Origin: Nocardioides sp. J54
GTDB lineage: Bacteria > Actinomycetota > Actinomycetes > Propionibacteriales > Nocardioidaceae
Assembly: GCF_000519005.1 (NCBI RefSeq)
Contig: NZ_JAER01000004.1
Coordinates: 163,542 to 227,541, forward strand
Reading direction: 5' to 3'
DNA: 64,000 nt
Below are positions 44,694 through 53,218 of this stretch, in pieces. A program made the translations under genes and the position numbers. Each line of letters opens with the position of its first letter. Position 1 is the stretch's first letter. Below the pieces are notes generated by a model. The model worked only from the letters and a program-made list of their open reading frames with translations. It searched no databases and was not told where the DNA came from.

Positions 44694-44972
44694 GGTCGAA
44701 ACGTCACTTGTGGCCCGTCGAGTGGTCACCTGTGGCCCGTTGAGTGGTCACCTGTGGCCCGTCGAGTGGTCGCGTACGGCGGACCGAGTGGTCACTTGCG
44801 GCCGGCCGAGACGTCACGTCCGGCAGATCCGACGGACGACGTACGCAATTGACCACTCATTGCGCCGTTCCTGACCACTCAACGGGCCAGATCTGACGCC
44901 TCGACCCGCCAGAACTGACGCTTCGACGAGCCAGAAGTGACCACTCAACAGGCCGGAAGTGACGTCTCGACG
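44694..44972. repeat. mirror-image array of 22-bp repeats (6 forward, 6 reverse)
   Basis: Six forward units (starts 44694, 44716, 44738, 44760, 44781, 44804; 21-23 bases) of type CGTCGAGTGGTCACYTGTGG are followed, after about 16 bases, by six reverse units (44841, 44863, 44885, 44907, 44929, 44951). Same family as 24514-24693. It occupies most of the 437-base gap between converging genes (regulator 2 and the amidohydrolase). The remaining ends (44649-44693, with C-rich runs, and 44973-45085) show nothing recognisable. Confidence 0.88.
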
Positions 44973-45085
44973 ATCCCGGGTCAGCGGAGAAGCGGGAGAC
45001 GGCGTGCAGGAGACCCGGGAAAAGCAACGAACCCGCCTCGTGATCCTCACCAGGCGGGTTCGTGGCTCGTGCGGTAGCGCTGGGG

Positions 45086-45886
45086 CTACGACCAGGGGCT
45101 GTCGATGCCGAGCACCCGGGCGAGGGTGCCGCCGAGGACGAGCTTGGTCTCGTCGTCGGAGAGGCCGAGGGAATCGATCGCCTTGATCTCATCGGCGGGG
45201 CTGGTCATCGGCCAGTCGGAGCCGAAGACGATGCGCTCCGCGCCGTGGCGGCGGATGAGGTCGCGCACGCGCTCGGGGCGCAGGGTCGACAGGCTCGGCG
45301 GCCAGCTGGTCTCCAGGACCACGTCGGCGCCGTTGAGCATCTCCTCGGCGTCGTCGAGGATCTTGTAGCCGCCGAAGTGGCAGGCCATCAGCCTGAGCGC
45401 CGGGAACTGCCTGGCGATGTCGGCGATCATCTTCGGGCTCGAGAGCCGGTTGGCCTCCGGCGAGCCGCCCTCGCCCACGTGGGTGATCACGGCGATCTCG
45501 TCGCCGAAGGCCTCGAAGATCGACCACAGCCGCGGGTCGTCGAGGGCGAAGCCCTGGAACAGCGGGTGGATCTTGACCGCGCGGACGCCGTGGCGCCGCA
45601 GGCTCGCCATGTTCTCCTCGACCGACAGGTCGACGTGGACGGTGCCGAAGCCGAACCGGGTGTCGCTGGTGAGGCCGGCGACGAAGCGGTTGACGGAGTC
45701 GACGTGGCGGGCCTCGTTGGCGATGCCGAGGCAGCAGCTGACCGAGACACCGCTGGCCGCCATGTCGGCCTCGAGGCCGGACACGGTGCCGTCACCGCGG
45801 GCGTTGAGCTCGGGCAGGCGGTTGGCGGACAGCGCCAGCTCGGCGATCTTGTCGGGCCAGACGTGGGCGTGGGCGTCGATGATCAC
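45086..45886 (-). CDS. amidohydrolase (Amidohydro_2/TIM-barrel)
   Basis: 266 residues from GTG 45886 (GAAGGGA upstream). It begins I-I-D-A-H-A-H-V-W-P, and has I-T-H-V-G, A-C-H-F-G-G and the catalytic Asp in F-G-S-D-W-P. This is the metal-dependent family of aminocarboxymuconate-semialdehyde decarboxylase and 2-pyrone-dicarboxylate lactonase. It may hydrolyse or decarboxylate a ring-derived intermediate; the substrate is unknown. Last gene of the 48963-45086 operon, 19 bases after the SDR. Confidence 0.85.
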   Translation of the reverse strand: MIIDAHAHVWPDKIAELALSANRLPELNARGDGTVSGLEADMAASGVSVSCCLGIANEARHVDSVNRFVAGLTSDTRFGFGTVHVDLSVEENMASLRRHGVRAVKIHPLFQGFALDDPRLWSIFEAFGDEIAVITHVGEGGSPEANRLSSPKMIADIARQFPALRLMACHFGGYKILDDAEEMLNGADVVLETSWPPSLSTLRPERVRDLIRRHGAERIVFGSDWPMTSPADEIKAIDSLGLSDDETKLVLGGTLARVLGIDSPWS

Positions 45887-45905
45887 GCGTGGGGTCCCTT
45901 CGGGG

Positions 45906-46655
45906 TCAGAGCTTGCCGGACTCGCCGCCGTCGACGACGAAGGTCGCCCCGGTGGTGAACGCCGACACGGGCGAGACGAGCAGGCAGGCCAGCGGCACGA
46001 GCTCGGACGGGTCGGCCATGCGGCCGGCGGGGATCTTCGCGATCCGCTTGGCGTGCAGCTCGGGCGACTCGGTGACCGCCTTCTGCGCCTCGGTGACGAA
46101 GGCACCGGGGGCGATGCAGTTGACCTGGACGTTCTTCGCCGCCCACTCGGCCGCGAGGGCCTCGGTGAAGCGGACGACCGCGCCCTTGGAGGTCGAGTAC
46201 GGCACCAGGAACGGCTTGCCGCGCAGGCCGGTCGTGGACGCGACGTTCACGATCCGGCCGCCGCCCTGCTCGATCATCTGCACGCCGGCGGCCTGGGCCA
46301 GCAGCATCGGGGCGATGACGTTGACCGCCATCGCGTCCTTCCAGATCGCCGGGTCCTGGGTGGCGAACTTGCCTGCCGGCGCGATGCCGGCGTTGTTGAT
46401 CAGGCCGTCGATGCGCCCGTGGCGGGCGATGACCTCGGGGACCAGCGCCGCGACGGAGTCCTCGTCGCGCATGTCCGCCTCGACGACGGAGATCCGGCCG
46501 TCACCCTGCGAGGCGACCTCGGCGAGGCTGTCCTTGGAGCGGGCGGCCGCGACGACGTGCGCGCCCTCCCTGGCGAGCTCGATCGCCATGGCGGCGCCGA
46601 GGCCACGGCTCGCGCCCGTGACCAGGACGACGGTGTCCGTGAGCCTGAGGTCCAT
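45906..46655 (-). CDS. short-chain dehydrogenase/reductase
   Basis: 249 residues. T-G-A-S-R-G-L-G cofactor motif near residue 14, N-N-A-G, catalytic Ser in V-A-S-T-T-G and P-Y-S-T-S-K (Tyr/Lys). The residue after the second beta strand (A-A-R-S-K) suggests NADP(H). It probably acts on a hydroxy- or keto-acyl-CoA or ring alcohol. Its ATG overlaps the stop of the upstream acyl-CoA dehydrogenase by one base. Confidence 0.9.
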   Translation of the reverse strand: MDLRLTDTVVLVTGASRGLGAAMAIELAREGAHVVAAARSKDSLAEVASQGDGRISVVEADMRDEDSVAALVPEVIARHGRIDGLINNAGIAPAGKFATQDPAIWKDAMAVNVIAPMLLAQAAGVQMIEQGGGRIVNVASTTGLRGKPFLVPYSTSKGAVVRFTEALAAEWAAKNVQVNCIAPGAFVTEAQKAVTESPELHAKRIAKIPAGRMADPSELVPLACLLVSPVSAFTTGATFVVDGGESGKL

Positions 46656-47782
46656 CAGCGCGCACCCTTCGCGAGGCGACGGGCGAGCGAGTCGAGGAGC
46701 ACCTCGGTGGCGCCCTCGTAGACCCGCAGCGGCCGGGCGTTGCGGTAGAGGCGCTCGATCTTCGAGCCACGGACCAGACCGAAGCGGCCCATGGTCTGCA
46801 CCGAGCGGTCGACGACCGCGGCAGCAGCCTCGGTCGCGTGCACCTTCGCCATCGACGAGTAGTCGAGGTGACCGAGCGGGTCGGCCTTGGCGAGGGCGGC
46901 GGCGCGGTAGACGAACGCACGGGCGGCCTCGACGTCGGTCCACGACTGGGCGAGCTTCTGCGACACCGCTCCGAGCTCGATCAGCGGGCGACCGAACTGC
47001 TCGCGGGCCAGGGCGTGCGCCTTGGCCTCGTCGAGCGCCGCCTGGGCCAGGCCGACGCCGGACGCGGCGACGGTGACACGGAAGACGGCGAGCGTCTGCA
47101 GCATCAGCGAGAACGCCTTGCCGGGGACGCCGAGCCGGTTGGCCGCGGGCACCCGTACGTCGGTGAAGGTGAGTTCGCCGAGGATGTGCGGCGCGATCAG
47201 GTCGGCGCCACGCTCGACGGAGACGCCGTCGGTCGCGGCGGGGATGAGCACCATCGACCAGCCCTCGCCCTCGCGGACGAGCGTGCAGTAGAAGTCCGCG
47301 GCACCACCGTTGGTGATGAACGACTTCCGGCCGTTGACCACGAGGTCGTCACCGTCGGCGACGGCGGTCGTGGTGATCGCCCGCAGGTCCGAGCCGACGT
47401 CGGGCTCGGTCAGCGCGAGGCCGGCGATCGCCTCGAGGGAGGCGACCTTCGGCAGCCACTCGGCCTTGAGCTCCTCGGAGCCCCCGACCGACAGCGAGTA
47501 GCTGCCGACGCCCTGCATGCCGAACATCGAGTCGAGGTGGGCGGAGGAGTACATCAGCGCCTCGCGCACCACGGCGATGGTGAGCGGGTCCAGGACCTCG
47601 GACACGCCGCCGTAGGCAGCCGGCACGACGTGGCGCGCCAGCCCGCTCTCGGCGAGCAGGCTGCGCACCTTGGGGTGCACCTCGACGTACTCGTCCGCCT
47701 CGTCGGCGAACGGCTCGACGGCCGCGGCGAGCTCGCGCGCCACCGCCTGGATCTCCCGGTGCTCCGGGCTCAGGTCGAACAT
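46655..47782 (-). CDS. acyl-CoA dehydrogenase
   Basis: 375 residues from ATG 47782 (AGAGGAG upstream). It has T-E-P-D-V-G-S-D, F-I-T-N-G-G, A-L-A-R-E-Q-F-G and, near the C-terminus, Y-E-G-A-T-E-V with the usual catalytic Glu. Unlike its neighbour it lacks Glu in the helix-G E-R-L position (it reads F-R-V). It lies 26 bases downstream of a second acyl-CoA dehydrogenase that lacks the C-terminal Glu, so the two could be partners in one oxidation or consecutive steps. Confidence 0.92.
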   Translation of the reverse strand: MFDLSPEHREIQAVARELAAAVEPFADEADEYVEVHPKVRSLLAESGLARHVVPAAYGGVSEVLDPLTIAVVREALMYSSAHLDSMFGMQGVGSYSLSVGGSEELKAEWLPKVASLEAIAGLALTEPDVGSDLRAITTTAVADGDDLVVNGRKSFITNGGAADFYCTLVREGEGWSMVLIPAATDGVSVERGADLIAPHILGELTFTDVRVPAANRLGVPGKAFSLMLQTLAVFRVTVAASGVGLAQAALDEAKAHALAREQFGRPLIELGAVSQKLAQSWTDVEAARAFVYRAAALAKADPLGHLDYSSMAKVHATEAAAAVVDRSVQTMGRFGLVRGSKIERLYRNARPLRVYEGATEVLLDSLARRLAKGAR

Positions 47783-47808
47783 GGGGACTCCTCTGGGGTG
47801 GGCGCGCC

Positions 47809-48963
47809 TCAGCGGCGCTGGTCGAACTTCCGGCCGAGCACCTCGGACACGATCCGGACGCGCTGCATGGTGGGCGTGCCGCCGGCGATCGCCCAGCCGT
47901 GCGAGTCGCGGTGGAGCCGCTCGATGCCGTACTCCTCGGTGTAGCCGTTGCCGCCGTGGATCTGCATGGCGAGGTCGGTGACCCGCTTGGCCATCTCGTT
48001 GGCGGTGCACTTGGCGAGCGACACCTTGAGCGGGTCGGGCAGGCCGTTGGCGCCGATGGAGGCGACGGCCTGGTCGCGCAGCAGGCGCGCGGCCTCGACC
48101 TGGAGGACCATGTCGGCGACCATCACCTGGATGCTCTGGAACTCGATGAGCTCCTTGCCGAACTGCTCGCGCTCCTGGACGTACTGCAGCGTCTTGTCGA
48201 GCGCGGCCTGGCCGATCGCGAGGCTCATCGTGGTGTTGCCGAGGCGCTCGACCGAGAAGATGCCGAACAGCTTGCTGAAGCCACCGGCCGGCACGACGAT
48301 GTTCTCGACCGGGACCTCGACGTTGTCGAAGTAGAGGTCTGCCGACGGGATGCCGCGGAAGCCCATGAGGCGCTCGCTGGCGCCGGTGGAGAACCCGGGG
48401 GTCTCCTTGTCGACGACGACGGCGCCGATGCCCTTCGCGCCGGGCGCGTCGGAGAGGCGGCAGTAGACGAGGTACTGGTCGGCCTCGCCACCGTTGGAGA
48501 TCCAGCGCTTGTTGCCGTTGATGACGACGGTGTCGCCGGTGATCTTGCCGGTGGTGCGCATGTCGGTCGCGGCGGAGCCGGCGTCGGGCTCGGAGATGCC
48601 GACCGCCATCGTCTTCTCACCGGAGATGATCTGCGGGAGCCAGCGGGCCTTCTGCTCCTCGGACCCGAGGTGGACGATCACCTGCGCCGGGCCGGTGTTC
48701 GACTCGAAGACCTGGAACGCGGCAGGACGGCAGACCTTCGCGAACTCCTCGATGACGGCGAGCGCCTGCGCGAGCGGGGCGCCGGAGCCGCCGTGCTCCT
48801 CGGGGTGCGTGATGCCGAGGAAGCCCAGCTCACCGAGCTGCATCCTCTGCTCCCTGGTGACCGGCGTGCGGTTCACGTCCATCTGCTCGGCCACCGGGCC
48901 GTAGACCTCTCGCGCGACCTGGGCAGCCAGCTGCCGGATCTCCGCGTACTCGTCGTTGGTCAC
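47809..48963 (-). CDS. acyl-CoA dehydrogenase lacking the usual C-terminal Glu
   Basis: 384 residues. It has S-E-P-D-A-G-S-A, W-I-S-N-G-G, V-Q-E-R-E-Q-F-G and Q-I-H-G-G-N-G-Y. Where most members have G-x-(S/T)-E-(I/V), this one reads G-G-T-P-T-M-Q-R, so the standard base is Thr. It keeps E-R-L-G in helix G, the place of the base in isovaleryl-CoA dehydrogenase, so it may still be active on branched or bulky acyl-CoA. First gene of the operon; its promoter region faces that of the thiolase and holds two AT-rich elements. Confidence 0.9.
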   Translation of the reverse strand: MTNDEYAEIRQLAAQVAREVYGPVAEQMDVNRTPVTREQRMQLGELGFLGITHPEEHGGSGAPLAQALAVIEEFAKVCRPAAFQVFESNTGPAQVIVHLGSEEQKARWLPQIISGEKTMAVGISEPDAGSAATDMRTTGKITGDTVVINGNKRWISNGGEADQYLVYCRLSDAPGAKGIGAVVVDKETPGFSTGASERLMGFRGIPSADLYFDNVEVPVENIVVPAGGFSKLFGIFSVERLGNTTMSLAIGQAALDKTLQYVQEREQFGKELIEFQSIQVMVADMVLQVEAARLLRDQAVASIGANGLPDPLKVSLAKCTANEMAKRVTDLAMQIHGGNGYTEEYGIERLHRDSHGWAIAGGTPTMQRVRIVSEVLGRKFDQRR

Positions 48964-48984
48964 GACATCCTCCTCGGAAAGTTG

Positions 48985-49062
48985 TAATCATGATCCTAGA
49001 TTCGGGGGAGCCGTGCCTGTCAACCCCGTGACACATCCTGAATATCATGATAATGGTTATCC
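48985..49062. promoter_or_regulatory. divergent promoter region with two island elements
   Basis: The 99-base gap holds TAATCATGATCCTA (48985-48998) and, next to the thiolase ATG, the perfect palindrome TATCATGATA (49043-49052) running into ATAATGGTTATCC (49050-49062). The latter is the reverse complement of GGATAACCATTAT, a 12/13 match to the site before dctQ. The thiolase has no ribosome site, and TAATGG six bases upstream may be its -10, so the element would cover the promoter. Confidence 0.6.
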
Positions 49063-50259
49063 ATGGCTGGAAACTCTCGAACCGACGTCGTCATCGTCGA
49101 CGCGATCCGCACCCCGAGCGGCCGGGGCAAGGCCGGCGGCGCCCTCGCCGACGTCCACCCCGTCGACCTGCTGTCCCAGACGCTCCAGACGCTCCTCGAG
49201 CGCTCCCCCGCGGTCGACCCGGGCACCGTGGACGACGTCATCGTGGGCTGCGTGTCCCAGGTCGGCGAGCAGTCCGCCACCCCGGGCCGGATGGCCTGGC
49301 TGGGCGCGGGCCTCCCGCCGCACGTGCCCGCGACCACGATCGACCGCAAGTGCGGCTCGAGCCAGCAGGCGGTCCACTTCGCCGCCCAGGCGATCGCGTC
49401 CGGCGAGGCCGACGTCGTCGTCGCCGGTGGCGTCGAGTCGATGAGCCGCGTCGTGATGGGCTCGGCCCGCATGGGCGCCGACCCGTACGGCGTCCGCGTG
49501 GCCGAGCGCTTCGCCCCCGGTCTCGTCTCGCAGGGGGTCGCCGCGGAGCTCGTGGCGGCGCGCTGGAAGCTCAGCCGCACCGAGCTCGACGAGCTGTCCG
49601 TGCGCTCGCACGACCTGGCTGCCGCCGCACAGGACTCCGGCGCCTTCGACCGCGAGGTCATCACCGTCCAGACCCCCTCCGGCCCGGTGTCGCGCGACGA
49701 GACCATCCGGCGCGGCTCCAGCGTCGAGAAGCTCGCCGAGCTCAAGGCCGTCTTCGAGACCCCCGAGCTGTCCGAGCGGTTCCCCGAGATCGACTGGTCG
49801 GTCACCGCGGGCAACTCCTCGCAGATCACCGACGGTGCCAGCGCGCTCCTCGTCATGTCGCGGGAGCGCGCCGAGCAGCTGGGCCTGACCCCGCGCGCAC
49901 GGGTGCACTCGATGGCCGTCGTCGGCGACGACCCGCTGCTGATGCTGACCGGCCCGATCCCGGCGACGCACAAGGTGCTCGCCCGTGCCGGCCTGACGAT
50001 CGACGACATCGACCACGTCGAGCTGAACGAGGCCTTCGCCTCGGTCCCGCTCGCCTGGCTGGCGGAGTTCGACATCGACCCGGCCCGCCTCAACCCCCGG
50101 GGCGGCGCGATCGCCCTGGGCCACGCGCTGGGCGCCTCTGGGGGGCGCCTGATGACCACCATGCTCCACGCGCTGGAGGACAACGACCAGCGCTTCGGCC
50201 TCCAGCTCATGTGCGAGGCCGGCGGCATGGCGAACGCGACCATCATCGAGCGGCTCTGA
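49063..50259 (+). CDS. acetyl-CoA acyltransferase (thiolase)
   Basis: 398 residues with all catalytic motifs: nucleophile Cys in D-R-K-C-G-S-S (near residue 97), N-E-A-F-A, G-H-A-L-G-A-S-G, and the second Cys in M-C-E-A-G-G-M-A-N-A. It should cleave 3-ketoacyl-CoA at the end of the beta-oxidation cycle. It is the only true thiolase in the window. It starts an operon with an SDR and a crotonase, so it fits complete side-chain removal. Probably leaderless. Confidence 0.94.
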   Translation: MAGNSRTDVVIVDAIRTPSGRGKAGGALADVHPVDLLSQTLQTLLERSPAVDPGTVDDVIVGCVSQVGEQSATPGRMAWLGAGLPPHVPATTIDRKCGSSQQAVHFAAQAIASGEADVVVAGGVESMSRVVMGSARMGADPYGVRVAERFAPGLVSQGVAAELVAARWKLSRTELDELSVRSHDLAAAAQDSGAFDREVITVQTPSGPVSRDETIRRGSSVEKLAELKAVFETPELSERFPEIDWSVTAGNSSQITDGASALLVMSRERAEQLGLTPRARVHSMAVVGDDPLLMLTGPIPATHKVLARAGLTIDDIDHVELNEAFASVPLAWLAEFDIDPARLNPRGGAIALGHALGASGGRLMTTMLHALEDNDQRFGLQLMCEAGGMANATIIERL

Positions 50260-50287
50260 GCGCCGCGCCGCACACGAAGGAGAAGCA

Positions 50288-51046
50288 GTGAACCTCACCG
50301 GAGCCTCGGCTCTCGTCACCGGAGGCGCCTCGGGCCTCGGCGCCGCCACCGCCCGTCGCCTCGCCGCGGCCGGCGCCCACGTCGTCGTCCTCGACCTCAA
50401 CGAGGAGCTCGGCAAGGAGTTCGCCGAGGAGATCGGCGGCTCGTTCGCGCTGGCCGACGTCACCGACCCGGCCGCCGTCGACGCGGCGCTGGACGTCGCC
50501 GTCGAGCAGGGCCCGCTGCGTGCGCTCGTGCACTGCGCCGGCAAGGGCGGCACGGTCCGCCTCGTCGGCCGCGACGGCACCCCCGGCGACCTCGACCTCT
50601 ACCGCCAGCTCATCGACATCAACCTCGTCGGCACCTTCAACGTGCTGCGCCTGGCCGCTGCGCGGATGGCCACCAACGAGCCCGTCGACGGCGAGCGGGG
50701 CGTGTGCGTCCTGACCGCTTCGGTCGCCGCGTGGGAGGGCCAGGTCGGCCAGATCCCCTACGCCTCCGCGAAGGCCGGCGTCGTCGGCATGACCCTCGTC
50801 GCCGCGCGCGACCTCGCGACCAAGGGCATTCGCGTCAACACCATCGCGCCGGGCGTCTTCGACACCCCGATCCTGGCCCGCTTCTCGCAGGAGATCCGCG
50901 ACGGGCTCGGTGCGCAGGTGCCGAACCCGGCCCGCCTCGGCCGCCCGGACGAGTACGCCATGCTCGCGCTGCAGGTGGTCGAGAACCCCTACCTCAACGG
51001 CGAGACGATCCGCCTCGACGGCGCGATCCGGATGAGCCCCCGGTGA
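50288..51046 (+). CDS. SDR, 3-hydroxyacyl-CoA dehydrogenase type II-like
   Basis: 252 residues from GTG 50288 (AAGGAGAAG upstream). [23 protein letters not shown] and P-Y-A-S-A-K match the SDR core, and D-L-N (after strand 2) suggests NAD. The order of motifs and the [10 protein letters not shown] segment resemble the 17-beta-HSD10/3-hydroxyacyl-CoA dehydrogenase II group. It would supply the 3-ketoacyl-CoA for the thiolase upstream. Confidence 0.88.
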   Translation: MNLTGASALVTGGASGLGAATARRLAAAGAHVVVLDLNEELGKEFAEEIGGSFALADVTDPAAVDAALDVAVEQGPLRALVHCAGKGGTVRLVGRDGTPGDLDLYRQLIDINLVGTFNVLRLAAARMATNEPVDGERGVCVLTASVAAWEGQVGQIPYASAKAGVVGMTLVAARDLATKGIRVNTIAPGVFDTPILARFSQEIRDGLGAQVPNPARLGRPDEYAMLALQVVENPYLNGETIRLDGAIRMSPR

Positions 51047-51060
51047 CGAGGGAGGACGAC

Positions 51061-51864
51061 ATGACGAACGAGAACCCCCAGAACCCCGACGCCGTGGCGG
51101 AGGAGCCGGAGCTGCTCGTCGAGGAGCGCGGTCGCGTGCTCGTGCTGACGATGAACCGTCCTGCCGCGCGCAACGCGATGTCGATGGCGATGGCGCACCA
51201 GATCGGCGACGCCCTGCAGATGCTGGACGACCGCCCGGACCTCAGCGTCGCGGTGATCACCGGCTCCGGCGGCACGTTCTGCGCCGGCATGGACCTCAAG
51301 GGCTTCGCCCGGGGCGAGCGTCCGGTCGTCGAGGGCAAGGGCTTCGCCGGCCTGGTCCGCAAGCCCCCGGCCAAGCCGTTGATCGCGGCTGTCGAGGGCT
51401 ACGCGCTCGCCGGTGGCTTCGAGATCGTGCTGGCCTGCGACCTGGTCGTCGCCTCGTCGGCGGCGAAGTTCGGCCTCCCGGAGGTCAAGCGCGGCCTCAC
51501 CGCGGCGGCCGGCGGCCTGCTCCGCCTGCAGCACCGGATCCCGTACCACCTGGCGATGGAGCTCGTCCTGACCGGCCGGATGTGGCCGGCGACCGACGCC
51601 GCCGAGGTGCACCTGGTCAACCGGGTCGCCGAGCCGGGCCAGGCCCTGGCCGTGGCGCTCGAGCTCGCCGACGAGGTCGCCGCCAACGCCCCGCTGGCGC
51701 TGGCCGCGTCCAAGCAGGTGCTCGTCAGCTCCGTGGACTGGCCGCTGGACGAGAAGTTCGACCGCCAGGAGGAGTTCGTCGACCCCGTCCGCAAGTCCTC
51801 CGACGCCAAGGAGGGCGCGGCCGCGTTCGTCGAGAAGCGCGACCCCGTCTGGACGGGCAGCTGA
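51061..51864 (+). CDS. enoyl-CoA hydratase/isomerase (crotonase)
   Basis: 267 residues, ATG 51061 with GGGAGG upstream. Oxyanion-hole motifs T-F-C-A-G-M-D-L and A-L-A-G-G-F-E-I are present. The protein is close to the C-terminal domain of the 975-residue fusion at 26491 (both share G-T-F-C-A-G-M-D-L, A-A-V-E-G-x-A-L-A-G-G-F-E and end E-K-R-x-P-x-W-T-G), so one is a recent copy of the other or both derive from one ancestor. Followed by a terminator. Confidence 0.9.
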   Translation: MTNENPQNPDAVAEEPELLVEERGRVLVLTMNRPAARNAMSMAMAHQIGDALQMLDDRPDLSVAVITGSGGTFCAGMDLKGFARGERPVVEGKGFAGLVRKPPAKPLIAAVEGYALAGGFEIVLACDLVVASSAAKFGLPEVKRGLTAAAGGLLRLQHRIPYHLAMELVLTGRMWPATDAAEVHLVNRVAEPGQALAVALELADEVAANAPLALAASKQVLVSSVDWPLDEKFDRQEEFVDPVRKSSDAKEGAAAFVEKRDPVWTGS

Positions 51865-51887
51865 CGGCTCCGTCCCCACAGCACCGG

Positions 51888-51919
51888 AAGGGCCATCGCG
51901 AGCGATCGCGATGGCCCTT
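51888..51919. terminator. terminator hairpin after the crotonase
   Basis: A perfect 14-base stem (51888-51901 with 51906-51919) around GCGA. It lies between converging genes (crotonase and SDR) and can serve both. Confidence 0.85.
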
Positions 51920-51989
51920 TCGCTTGCGTCCCTCCCGGTGAGGACGTCAGGTCGCGGCGCCGACGGGCGCCGCGGGCGTCACGTGGCCT

Positions 51990-52745
51990 TCACTCGGCCG
52001 TGAGTCCGCCGTCGACCAGCAGGCCCTGGCCGGTGACGAACGAGGCGTCGGAGGAGCCGAGGAAGGCGACCGCGGCCGCCACCTCCTCCGGACGACCGAT
52101 CCGGCCCATCGGGGTGGCGGCGGTCGTCGTACCGGCGCCGCGCAGGAGCGCGGTCTCGACCGGCCCCGGGCACACGCAGTTGAAGCGCAGGCCCTCGGGG
52201 GCGTACTCGACGGCGAGGGCGCGGGTGAGCATGAGGACGCCGCCCTTGGACGCCCGGTAGGCGGGCGCACCCCCCTTCACCGCGACGTACGACGACGTCG
52301 ACCCGCACGTCACGACGGCACCCTTCGTGCGGCGCAGCTGCGGCAGGGCGGCCGTGATGGCGTGCCAGGTGCCGGTGAGGTTGACGTCGAGGACGTCCTG
52401 CCACTGGCGGCGCGGCATCTCGTGGGTCGGCGTGCCGTGCGCGGAGATGCCCGCGCCGGTGAAGACCAGCCCGATCGGGCCGAGCGCCTCCTCCGCCTCG
52501 GCGGCGAGCGCGTCCATGGCGTCGGCGTCGCGGACGTCCACCCCACGCGCAAGAACCCCGCTGCCGGTGCTGGCAGCGAGGTCCTCGGCCACGCGGGTGG
52601 CCACGTCTGCGTCGAGGTCGGCGACCACGACGGACGCACCCTCGGCGGCGAGCCGGCGGCACACGGCCTCACCGATGCCGCCACCGCCCCCGGTCACGAG
52701 GGCGGTGACGCCGGTGAACCGCGCCGCGGGCGCGGCGGTGCTCAT
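51990..52745 (-). CDS. short-chain dehydrogenase/reductase
   Basis: 251 residues from ATG 52745. T-G-G-G-G-G-I-G, D-L-D (strand 2, suggesting NAD), catalytic Ser in C-G-S-T-S-S and A-Y-R-A-S-K. G-P-V-E-T follows. It is the last gene of the LLM-acyl-CoA dehydrogenase-MaoC-SDR group, its ATG overlapping the MaoC stop by four bases. In that order it would oxidise the hydroxyacyl-CoA formed by the hydratase. Confidence 0.9.
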   Translation of the reverse strand: MSTAAPAARFTGVTALVTGGGGGIGEAVCRRLAAEGASVVVADLDADVATRVAEDLAASTGSGVLARGVDVRDADAMDALAAEAEEALGPIGLVFTGAGISAHGTPTHEMPRRQWQDVLDVNLTGTWHAITAALPQLRRTKGAVVTCGSTSSYVAVKGGAPAYRASKGGVLMLTRALAVEYAPEGLRFNCVCPGPVETALLRGAGTTTAATPMGRIGRPEEVAAAVAFLGSSDASFVTGQGLLVDGGLTAE

Positions 52746-53218
52746 GCGGACTCGGCGGCAGCCTCGTCGGCGGGGCGGCGCAGCATGAGGCCGACCCGCT
52801 TGCAGGTCATGACCAGCACGTCGTCCTGGTTGTAGCCACGGTGCTCGAACCACACGATGCCCGAGTCGGTGCGCGAGGAGGACTCACGCTTGTCGACGAT
52901 CGTGGTCTCGCCACGCAGGGTGTCGCCGTGGAAGACGGGCGCCGGGAAGCGGACCTCCTCGTAGCCGAGGTTGCCCAGCGTGGTGCCCATGGTCAGCTCC
53001 GGCACGTGGAAGGCGCCGATGAGCGCCACCGTGAAGAGGCTGTTGACCAGCGGACGGCCGTGGATGGTCGTCTTGGCGTACTCGGCGTCGAGGTGGATCG
53101 GCGCGACGTTCATCGTCAGCGACGTGAACAGCACGTTGTCCATCTCGGTGATGGTGCGCCGGAACGCGTGCTTGTAGGTCTTGCCGACCTCGAACTCCTC
53201 GAAGTAAAGACCGCGCAT
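52742..53218 (-). CDS. MaoC-like (hotdog) acyl-CoA hydratase
   Basis: 158 residues. It has the hotdog layout G-L-Y-F-E-E-F-E-V-G-K and N-V-A-P-I-H-L-D-A-E-Y-A-K, with the Asn/His pair typical of R-hydratases (N-x4-H), then F-G-D-like F-H-G-D-T-L. It should add water to an enoyl-CoA. It overlaps the acyl-CoA dehydrogenase stop by one base and the SDR start by four, so the three steps are translationally coupled. Confidence 0.9.
   Translation of the reverse strand: MRGLYFEEFEVGKTYKHAFRRTITEMDNVLFTSLTMNVAPIHLDAEYAKTTIHGRPLVNSLFTVALIGAFHVPELTMGTTLGNLGYEEVRFPAPVFHGDTLRGETTIVDKRESSSRTDSGIVWFEHRGYNQDDVLVMTCKRVGLMLRRPADEAAAESA

Noticed and set aside
44694..44972. CRISPR array or integron attC sites
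   Set aside because: No spacers, no cas genes and no integrase; the symmetry and unit length fit neither.
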